From an uncultured Propionivibrio sp. (GTDB lineage: Bacteria > Pseudomonadota > Gammaproteobacteria > Burkholderiales > Rhodocyclaceae): a stretch of DNA of 29,006 nt. The stretch spans positions 1 to 29,006 of the forward strand of contig CALHZD010000046.1 in the NCBI GenBank assembly GCA_938040985.1, given 5' to 3'. The position numbers and the translations under genes were made by a program. Below are positions 6,723 through 12,952 of this stretch, in pieces. Position 1 is the first letter of the stretch. Each line of letters opens with the position of its first letter. Below the pieces are notes generated by a model. That model saw only the letters and a list, made by a program, of their open reading frames with translations. It did no database searches and had not been told where the DNA came from.

Positions 6723-8639
6723 TTAAGCCGCGCTGCTACGCATTGCGACTTCCTGTTGAAGCCGTTTGATCAGAGTATCAAGTGTCATTTGACCGAGATC
6801 CTGACCTCCACGTGTTCGCACGGCAACCTTGCCCGTTGCTTTTTCCTTATCGCCGACGACAAGCTGATACGGCAGTCTATTCAAGCTATGCTCGCGTATT
6901 TTATAGTTGATTTTTTCGTTGCGCAAATCGGCCTCGGCGCGCAATCCGGCTTCACGTAGTGTTTTCGCAACATGCTTAGCATAATCAATCTGGCTCTCCG
7001 AAATGTTGAGAACAACGGCTTGTACCGGCGAGAGCCACAAGGGCAGGGCGCCCGACCAGTTTTCGATAAGAATGCCGATGAAGCGTTCGAGCGAGCCGAG
7101 AATAGCGCGGTGCAGCATGACCGGCGTATGACGTGCATTATCTTCGCCAACATACTCGGCGCCTAGGCGGCCGGGCATCGAGAAATCGACCTGTACAGTG
7201 CCGCATTGCCAGGAACGGCCGATAGCATCGCGGATGTGGAATTCGATTTTTGGCCCGTAAAACGCGCCTTCGCCGGGCAATTCGACCCATTCGAGACCAG
7301 AGGCACGTAAGGCGGCGCGTAACGCGTCTTCGGCCTTGTCCCAAACCTCGTCGGAGCCGACGCGTCCTGCTGGGCGCAAGGCGAGTTTGACGGCAATATC
7401 ATGGAAACCGAAATCGGCGTAAACCCGTTTGACCAGCGCGTTGAACGTGGTGACTTCTGATTCGATCTGGTCTTCGGTGCAAAAAATATGTCCATCATCC
7501 TGCGTGAAACCGCGCACGCGCATGATGCCGTGTAGCGCACCGGATGGCTCGTTACGGTGGCAGGAGCCAAATTCTCCGTAGCGTAGCGGCAGATCACGGT
7601 AACTACGCAGGCCGGTGTTGAAAATCTGCACATGTCCAGGGCAATTCATCGGTTTGATTGCGTAATCGCGTTTTTCCGATTCAGTGAGGAACATGTTGTC
7701 CTTAAAATGCGCCCAGTGCCCCGATTTTTCCCACAACGAGCGATCGAGAATCTGCGGGCATTTGACTTCCTGATAGCCATTTTCCTGATAGACGCGACGC
7801 ATATACTGCTCAATCTGCTGCCAGATCGTCCAGCCTTTCGGGTGCCAGAAAACCATGCCGGGCGCTTCGTCCTGCAAGTGAAATAGATCGAGATGCCGAC
7901 CTAGGCGGCGATGGTCGCGCTTCTCCGCTTCTTCGAGCATGGTCAGATAAGCGTCCTGCTCTTCCTTTTTGGCCCAGGCGGTACCGTAGATACGCTGCAA
8001 TTGTTCATTATGGTGGTCGCCGCGCCAGTAGGCGCCGGCCACCTTCATCAGTTTGAACACCTTGAGCTTGCCGGTCGATGGCACGTGCGGGCCGCGGCAG
8101 AGATCGACGAAATCGCCCTCGCGGTACAGCGACACCGTTTCGCCGGGGGGAATGGCGGCGATCAGTTCGGCCTTGTAATGTTCGCCGATCGAGTTGAAAA
8201 ACTCCGTTGCCTTGTCGCGCTCCCAGATTTCGCGCGTGACGGGGAAGTTGCGTTTGGCGAGTTCGGCCATGCGTTTTTCGATAGCCTGCAAATCCTCGGG
8301 CGTAAACGGACGCTTGAACGAGAAGTCATAGTAAAAGCCGTTTTCGATGACCGGCCCGATGGTGACCTGCGCTTCCGGAAACAGCTCCTTGACGGCGTAA
8401 GCGAGCAGGTGCGCCGTTGAATGGCGGATAACATCTACGCCTTCGGGATCCTTGTCGGTGACAATGGCGAGTTGCGCATCCTGTTCGATACGGAACGACG
8501 TATCCACCAGGCGGCCGTCGACCTTGCCTGCCAGTGCCGCCTTCGCCAGACCGGCGCCGATGCTTTGCGCCACTTCGGCGACGGTGACCGGCTGCGTAAA
8601 TTCCCGTTGAGAACCATCAGGCAAGGTAATGATCGGCAT
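6723..8639 (-). CDS. thrS: Threonine-tRNA ligase
   Basis: A 638-residue class II synthetase that charges tRNA-Thr (E. coli 642). I take the ATG at 8639 (MPIITLPDGSQREF, the usual start); the open frame continues upstream only because it runs through the tRNA-Val gene. Domains: TGS (about 1-62), the second editing-type domain (about 70-225, with HSTAHLLAYAVKELFPEAQV), catalytic core (about 240-535) and C-terminal anticodon-binding domain (about 540-638). The zinc ligand Cys333 lies in MNCPGHVQIF; motif 2 is in RYGEFGSCHRNEPSGALHG; motif 3 in HRAILGSLERF. tRNA-Val and a terminator hairpin lie within 130 bases upstream, so expression probably depends on read-through from the tRNA-Val promoter. 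Confidence 0.97.
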   Translation of the reverse strand: MPIITLPDGSQREFTQPVTVAEVAQSIGAGLAKAALAGKVDGRLVDTSFRIEQDAQLAIVTDKDPEGVDVIRHSTAHLLAYAVKELFPEAQVTIGPVIENGFYYDFSFKRPFTPEDLQAIEKRMAELAKRNFPVTREIWERDKATEFFNSIGEHYKAELIAAIPPGETVSLYREGDFVDLCRGPHVPSTGKLKVFKLMKVAGAYWRGDHHNEQLQRIYGTAWAKKEEQDAYLTMLEEAEKRDHRRLGRHLDLFHLQDEAPGMVFWHPKGWTIWQQIEQYMRRVYQENGYQEVKCPQILDRSLWEKSGHWAHFKDNMFLTESEKRDYAIKPMNCPGHVQIFNTGLRSYRDLPLRYGEFGSCHRNEPSGALHGIMRVRGFTQDDGHIFCTEDQIESEVTTFNALVKRVYADFGFHDIAVKLALRPAGRVGSDEVWDKAEDALRAALRASGLEWVELPGEGAFYGPKIEFHIRDAIGRSWQCGTVQVDFSMPGRLGAEYVGEDNARHTPVMLHRAILGSLERFIGILIENWSGALPLWLSPVQAVVLNISESQIDYAKHVAKTLREAGLRAEADLRNEKINYKIREHSLNRLPYQLVVGDKEKATGKVAVRTRGGQDLGQMTLDTLIKRLQQEVAMRSSAA

Positions 8640-8660
8640 CTTCCAACCCCAGAAAAGAGA

Positions 8661-8685
8661 AAAGCCAGAGACACGCTCTGGCTTT
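8661..8685 (-). terminator. Terminator hairpin between tRNA-Val and thrS
   Basis: AAAGCCAGAG and CTCTGGCTTT form a perfect 10-bp stem with a 5-base loop. On the minus strand it is followed by TCTCTTTTCT. It starts 8 bases after the CCA end of tRNA-Val and ends 21 bases before the thrS ATG. It may end most tRNA transcripts and let a fraction continue into thrS. Confidence 0.7.
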
Positions 8686-8692
8686 CGATATT

Positions 8693-8769
8693 TGGTAGGC
8701 GCGATTGGACTCGAACCAACGACCCCCACCATGTCAAGGTGGTGCTCTAACCAGCTGAGCTACGCGCCT
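8693..8769 (-). tRNA. tRNA-Val(GAC)
   Basis: A 77-base tRNA on the minus strand with encoded CCA (8693-8695). Acceptor arms AGGCGCG and CGCGCCT pair fully, with discriminator A. The anticodon stem CCACC/GGTGG encloses TTGACAT, giving anticodon GAC for valine GUC/GUU. The T-arm has GGTTCGAGTCC. It is the first transcribed unit after the strong promoter at 8810-8837 and lies 53 bases upstream of thrS. Confidence 0.97.
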
Positions 8770-8809
8770 TCTGTGTCGCCGAGCAACATGCGACGTCGAA
8801 GAAAGCCGC

Positions 8810-8837
8810 ATTATACGGAGCGCCGCTCTCAAGTCAA
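8810..8837 (-). promoter_or_regulatory. Strong stable-RNA-type promoter of tRNA-Val-thrS operon
   Basis: On the minus strand TTGACT (8832-8837, 5 of 6) is followed after 16 bases by a perfect TATAAT (8810-8815). The discriminator GCGGC is G+C-rich, as in promoters under stringent control. The predicted start lies near 8803, about 34 bases before the tRNA. Confidence 0.85.
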
Positions 8838-8865
8838 GATAAATAGCGACCTTCCTGGCGTATCC

Positions 8866-8979
8866 GAAAGGCTGCCTGAGAACTGCGTAAACAAGGAAGA
8901 AAACATAAAATGCTTTGAAGCCCTTTAAAAATAAGGGCTTCAGGGCATCAAGAAACATAAATCAGAAAATTACGCCCAG
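8866..8979. repeat. Hairpin repeat element, copy 1
   Basis: One of two related elements about 290 bp apart, in direct orientation. Shared blocks are GAAAGRCTGYCTGAGA at the left, the 22-base block ending in TGCTTTGAAG before the hairpin, and ATCARRAAAYATAA after it. The core 8917-8941 is a 9-bp stem (GAAGCCCTT/AAGGGCTTC) with loop TAAAAAT; pairing extends imperfectly to 8910-8948. It is T-rich on both flanks when read on either strand, so it could act as a bidirectional terminator. No protein can be assigned to the short frames it contains. Confidence 0.75.
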
Positions 8980-9159
8980 CCCCAGCTCATTTTGCTCATT
9001 TTTCAAAGGGGGCTGCACGAAGGGCTGAGGGTTCGCCAGCGAGGCCGGCATGGCGGCTGGTGCGGCGGCGAAACTGCCCGAAGGGTTGGGGTTTGCCTGT
9101 TTTTTACGTGAGAAAGTCGGTCAGGGGGTTGCGTCTGGTAAATGATGAGATGAACGACT

Positions 9160-9272
9160 GAAAGACTGTCTGAGATCTGTCCAATTAGGGTAGAAAACAT
9201 AAAATGCTTTGAAGCCCTTATTTTTAAAGGGCTTCAGAGCATCAAAAAATATAATCCGGAATTTTGCGCCCG
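9160..9272. repeat. Hairpin repeat element, copy 2
   Basis: The second copy of the element at 8866-8979. The flanks are in the same orientation as copy 1, but the core 9211-9235 has the loop in the opposite orientation: it is the exact reverse complement of the copy 1 core over all 25 bases. This copy lies 75 bases downstream of the DUF1015 stop codon. Confidence 0.75.
9204..9242 (-). terminator. Likely terminator of the aroG-DUF1015 transcript
   Basis: The hairpin of repeat copy 2: a perfect 9-bp stem GAAGCCCTT/AAGGGCTTC with an AT loop, extended by imperfect pairing and followed on the minus strand by ATTTTATGTTTTC. It is the first strong hairpin downstream of the minus-strand DUF1015 gene. 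A T-rich tail is also present on the opposite side. Confidence 0.55.
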
Positions 9273-9320
9273 ATAAGAAGCTGCCCTGACCCCCGTTCGC
9301 ACGGGTTTTGGGCATCCCTT

Positions 9321-9360
9321 TTTCCGCTCAGTCCAGCACGTTTCCGCTCAGTCCAGCACG
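9321..9360. repeat. Perfect 20-bp tandem duplication over the DUF1015 gene end
   Basis: Bases 9321-9340 and 9341-9360 are identical. The second unit contains the last codons and the stop of the DUF1015 gene (stop at 9348-9350). The first unit is therefore a duplicated gene tail lying outside the reading frame and does not change the protein. Confidence 0.95.
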
Positions 9361-10601
9361 TGCGAGGCCAGCCCGTCGGCCAGCTTGGGTTCGAACCAGG
9401 TCGATTTAGGGGGCATGACTTCGCCGGCGTCGGCAACGGCCATCAATTGGTCGAGCTGGGTCGGATACATCGAGAAAGCAACAGCCATCTCGCCGCTGTC
9501 GACGCGCTTTTCCAGTTCGCCGAGGCCGCGGATGCCGCCAACAAAGTCGATGCGCGCGTCACGGCGCAGGTCGGTGATACCAAGCACCGGGCCGAGGATT
9601 TGCTCGGAAAGCACGGAGACATCAAGACGACGCACCGGGTCTTGCGCCGGAATGCGTTCTGGCCGAATCGCCAGGGCGTACCAGCGGCCGGCGACGTACA
9701 TGCCGAATTCGCCGACATGTTCAGGTTTGACGGCGGTTTGTGCCGGCCTGACGGTACAGCGCTCGCCGACGGCCTTGAGAAAACTGTCGAGACTATGGCC
9801 GTTGAGATCGCGGACGATACGGTTGTAATCGAAGATGCGCTTCTGCCGCGCCGGGAACACTACGGCGAGAAAGTATTCCGATTCCGCATCGCCCGTAACG
9901 TTACCGGCTTTACGCCGGCTTGCCGCAACGCGCGAGGCGGCGGCGGAGCGGTGGTGCCCGTCGGCGATATAGAGCACCGGCATGGCATTGATGACGGCGC
10001 TGATGCGGGCAATAGCGGCATCGTCATCGATTAGCCAGACGGTATGGCGGATGCCATCGTCGGCGGTCAGGTCGGCGATGGGGGCGCCGGATGTGGCCTC
10101 GGCAAGCAGGCGCTCGGCTTCATCGCTGTCCGGGTGGGCAAGCAGCGCCGGGCCGGTCTGGGCATTGAGCGCTTCAATCTGGCGCACGCGGTCGTCTTCC
10201 TTGTCCGGCCGCGTGAATTCATGCTTGCGGATGCGGTTGCCGTCGTAATGCGCCACCGATGCGGCGACGATCAGCCCCGTCTGCGTGTGCTGGCCCATCA
10301 CCAGCCGGTAGGCGTAATAGCAGGGTTTGCGCTCGCGGATCAGGATACCGTCGCCGATCAGCCGGCGGAGATTTTCTGCCGATTTGGCATACACCTCGGG
10401 CGCGTAAGGATCGATGTTTTCGGGCAAGTCGATCTCAGCTTTTGAAATGTGCAGGAAGGAATAAGGTTTGCCGGCGGCGCGTATGCGCGCCTCCTTGCTG
10501 GAAAGCACGTCATAAGGCGGCGCGGCGACTGCGGCGGCGTGCTCGGGCAGAGGGCGCAGGGCGGCAAAGGGGCGGATCAAGGGGGGGGCGGTGGTGTTCA
10601 A
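9348..10601 (-). CDS. DUF1015 family protein
   Basis: A 417-residue protein of unknown function. The DUF1015 signatures are present: PPYDV (28-32), HEFTRPDKEDDR (127-138) and the ADGHHR motif (about 213-218) followed by SAAASR. No signal peptide or membrane segment is seen, so it is probably cytoplasmic. I choose the TTG at 10601 as start because GGGAG lies 6 bases before it and the product begins shortly before the conserved IRPFAALRP; a TTG at 10625 would add eight residues and translate the ribosome binding site. It lies 148 bases downstream of aroG in the same direction and could be cotranscribed. The role is unknown to me; the His-rich motif suggests a catalytic or metal site, which is inference only. 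Confidence 0.9.
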   Translation of the reverse strand: MNTTAPPLIRPFAALRPLPEHAAAVAAPPYDVLSSKEARIRAAGKPYSFLHISKAEIDLPENIDPYAPEVYAKSAENLRRLIGDGILIRERKPCYYAYRLVMGQHTQTGLIVAASVAHYDGNRIRKHEFTRPDKEDDRVRQIEALNAQTGPALLAHPDSDEAERLLAEATSGAPIADLTADDGIRHTVWLIDDDAAIARISAVINAMPVLYIADGHHRSAAASRVAASRRKAGNVTGDAESEYFLAVVFPARQKRIFDYNRIVRDLNGHSLDSFLKAVGERCTVRPAQTAVKPEHVGEFGMYVAGRWYALAIRPERIPAQDPVRRLDVSVLSEQILGPVLGITDLRRDARIDFVGGIRGLGELEKRVDSGEMAVAFSMYPTQLDQLMAVADAGEVMPPKSTWFEPKLADGLASHVLD

Positions 10602-10749
10602 ATCAGTCTCCCGATCAAAAAGCAATCAATAAAACGGTGATGAAATCGCGGTTTGGTCAAATACCCGGCGGAGCGCATGCGGCCTTGTCGAGGTGTCAAC
10701 ACCGCCACGCCGGCGGGCGAATCGATACGAGACGATGCTGGTGTAATGG

Positions 10750-11859
10750 CTATTCGGCGGTCGGTACGTTTCGTTTCGGTAACACATCGCGCAGCTGGGC
10801 GGCGGCTTCGCGTAGCATATGCGCCGTCGTTTCCCAATCCACGCAGGCGTCGGTGATCGAGCAGCCGTACTTGAGCTGGGTGCGGTCTTTGGGAATCGGC
10901 TGGTTGCCGGCAACGAGGTTGGATTCGATCATGATGCCGACCAGCGAATGGTTCCCGTAACGGATCTGGTTGACGATGTCGGAGAGCACGAACGGTTGAA
11001 GCTTGTGATCCTTGTAGCTGTTGGCGTGCGAGCAATCGACGACCAGGTTGGCCGGCAGATCGGCTTTGGTCAGCGCCTCTTCGGCAAGACGGACGCTGAC
11101 CGTATCGTAATTGGGGCGGTCGTCGCCGCCGCGCAATACCAGGTGGGCATAATGATTGCCCAGCGTGCGTACAATGGCCGTGTGTCCTTCACTGTTGATG
11201 CCCAGAAAACTATGCTGGCGTGAGGCGGAAAGAATGGCGTTTACGGCAATGCCGATGTCCCCGTTGGTCGCGTTCTTGAAGCCGACCGGCGTCGACAGGC
11301 CGGAAGCCATCTCACGGTGCGTTTGTGATTCCGACGTGCGCGCGCCGATTGCCGTCCACGCAATGAGGTCGCCAAGATACTGCGGCGAAATCGGGTCGAG
11401 CGCCTCGGTAGCCGCCGGTAGGCCCAGTTCGGCGATCTCGTGCAGAAAAGCGCGCGCCTTTTCCATACCTTTGTCGATGCAGAACGAATCGTCCATGTAA
11501 GGGTCGTTGATAAAGCCCTTCCAGCCGGTTGTCGTGCGCGGTTTTTGAAAATAGACACGCATGACCAGCAACAGCGTATCGTTCAGTTCGTCGGCCAACG
11601 CCTTGAGCCGGCGGGCATAATCGAGGCCGGCGACCGGGTCGTGAATCGAGCAGGGGCCGACGACGACGAACAGGCGGGGGTCACGTCGGTCGAGGATATT
11701 GCGCAAGGCTTCGCGGCCGTGTATGACGGTCTGCGCCGCCTGCCTGGAAAGCGGAATGCGCGCCAGGATTTCTTTGGGCGAAGGCATCGGCTCGAAATTG
11801 CCGACGTTGATGTTTTCGATGGCGTTTGGGTCGTTGGGAGAGGGTTCGGAAGGGTTCAT
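10750..11859 (-). CDS. aroG: 3-deoxy-7-phosphoheptulonate synthase (DAHP synthase), type I
   Basis: A 369-residue cytoplasmic enzyme that condenses phosphoenolpyruvate and erythrose 4-phosphate, the first step of the shikimate pathway. It belongs to the AroF/G/H type (E. coli AroG is 350). Motifs: GPCSIHD (68-74) with the metal-binding Cys70, KPRTTTGWKG (106-115) for substrate binding, then GARTSESQTHREMASGLSTP, KNATNGD, the VLRGG strand and DCSHANS. The N-terminal region before residue 60 is the part that usually carries feedback control by an aromatic amino acid; which one cannot be read from the sequence. The ATG at 11859 has only a weak ribosome binding site. A degraded AT-rich gene lies directly upstream. 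Confidence 0.95.
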   Translation of the reverse strand: MNPSEPSPNDPNAIENINVGNFEPMPSPKEILARIPLSRQAAQTVIHGREALRNILDRRDPRLFVVVGPCSIHDPVAGLDYARRLKALADELNDTLLLVMRVYFQKPRTTTGWKGFINDPYMDDSFCIDKGMEKARAFLHEIAELGLPAATEALDPISPQYLGDLIAWTAIGARTSESQTHREMASGLSTPVGFKNATNGDIGIAVNAILSASRQHSFLGINSEGHTAIVRTLGNHYAHLVLRGGDDRPNYDTVSVRLAEEALTKADLPANLVVDCSHANSYKDHKLQPFVLSDIVNQIRYGNHSLVGIMIESNLVAGNQPIPKDRTQLKYGCSITDACVDWETTAHMLREAAAQLRDVLPKRNVPTAE

Positions 11860-11920
11860 TTTTTCAGCTAAATGGAAATTCGGATGGATCGACGTGGTTC
11901 TCGATTGAAAGTTTAGATAT

Positions 11921-11936
11921 TCACTTAATGAAGTGA
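11921..11936. repeat. 6-bp palindrome at the edge of the AT-rich island
   Basis: TCACTT-AATG-AAGTGA is a perfect inverted repeat with a 4-base loop. It overlaps the last stop codon of the broken gene (11925-11927) and lies about 60 bases upstream of aroG. It has no T-run, so an operator for aroG is as likely as a transcript-end hairpin. Confidence 0.35.
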
Positions 11937-12885
11937 GAGATTAAATGTTTTCGCAACAAATTTTATCACAAAGTCTTCCTTGCCAAAATCTTTTGGGCAT
12001 TCCTTCCGTTGCTGGTAATTCCAATAGCCTTCTGCTGAAGCGATAATTTTATTGTCGGAGGCGCGCTTTATCTGAATTTTCTGCCCTTCTGTAAATCCTT
12101 CTATTTTAAATAATTGAGAAACTTCTATTTATGAAAATTGCACATAATACTTGGAGTTCAAGGAGCTTTCAGGTGTTGTCAGAAATAAATCGCTATATTC
12201 TGTTTTACCTTCTTTTTTGTTAACCTGCTTTTTTATTACCCTTGTGATTTTCTCATTATCTTTTGAAGAGTTGTCCACTTTTTCAATAAATTCAAGCGCT
12301 GTTTTTTCTGATAAAAGCAGTCGGTCAAGATTGGATTCTTGGTAACGTCTAGAGCGTCCCCATGCCGGAATAATAGCAAATCCTTTAGGAGGTTCGGTTG
12401 ATTCTATAATTTCTACCTTGGCATTTGTGCAAATTGATTTGAACATGAGTGGAAATGAAAAATTGTATAGCCTATCAAGTAAAAAATAAATTTTTATACA
12501 AAAAATAGGCACAACCTCCGTAGATTCAAATACACTTGCGGCTATATAAAAAGAAAAAGGATTTTTCTTTAAGTCCGGTTTTTTGTAGAATAAATGCTGT
12601 TAATACAGTAAATAAACCAATAATTGATGGAGTAAATAACGAGATCACGATTGGTATAGCAATTATACCAAGCCCAAAGCTGTTGCTTTTTGAGCACCAC
12701 CAAGCCATGCTGGCGGTTAGTAGCGTGCTTACCGTTATTCCGATAAAACGTGCGGTTTTTTTATTTTTTCCAATAGTTTCTTCACTGTGTGTCTTTTTAA
12801 TAATTAGGCTACCAATAAAAATTGGAACTATTAAAGCAACCAGAAGGGTTAGAATACATATAATGCATACTATTAATAAATCCAT
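11925..12885 (-). pseudogene. Broken membrane-protein gene (one frameshift, one internal stop)
   Basis: Three consecutive reading frames read best as one gene of about 320 codons. Part 1 (12885-12526 as it stands) begins at an ATG with AAGGA 7 bases upstream and has about four hydrophobic segments (residues 3-28, 45-65, 70-87 and 88-101). At an A6 run (plus-strand T6, 12579-12584) loss of one A would change the tail to QKPDLKKNPFSFYIAASVFE and run directly into part 2 (12512-12129 as an open frame). Part 2 ends in TAA at 12129-12131, but the same frame continues without a stop for 67 more codons to 11925, with ordinary-looking protein sequence (QLFKIEGFTEGQKIQIKRAS, GYWNYQQRKECPKDF). I do not recognise the family. 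The alternative is two small intact genes, a membrane protein (119 residues) and a soluble one (127 residues). Confidence 0.6.
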
Positions 12886-12902
12886 GATTCATCCTTCCGA
12901 AT

Positions 12903-12930
12903 AATATATCCAATATTTCTACTTTAACAA
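12903..12930 (-). promoter_or_regulatory. Candidate promoter of the broken membrane-protein gene
   Basis: TTGTTA (12925-12930, 4 of 6) and TATATT (12903-12908, 5 of 6) are separated by 16 bases on the minus strand. The ATG at 12885 lies 17 bases beyond the -10 box, so the leader would be short. In AT-rich DNA such matches are frequent. Confidence 0.35.
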
Positions 12931-12952
12931 TTCCATACGCTGTTTTGGCGGC

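Noticed and set aside
6723..8732. Longer thrS reading through tRNA-Val
   Set aside because: The extra 31 codons are encoded by the tRNA gene and the terminator hairpin; ThrS normally begins at MPIITLPDGS.
8734..9315. Small minus-strand proteins sharing a peptide like KGFKAFYVF
   Set aside because: The similarity follows from the DNA repeat pair that both frames cross. One frame starts inside tRNA-Val, and there are no ribosome binding sites.
12575..12590. Programmed -1 frameshift at A AAA AAC
   Set aside because: The -1 frame reaches a stop within a few codons. Joining the two frames requires +1 (or -2), so a one-base length change of the run is the simpler reading.
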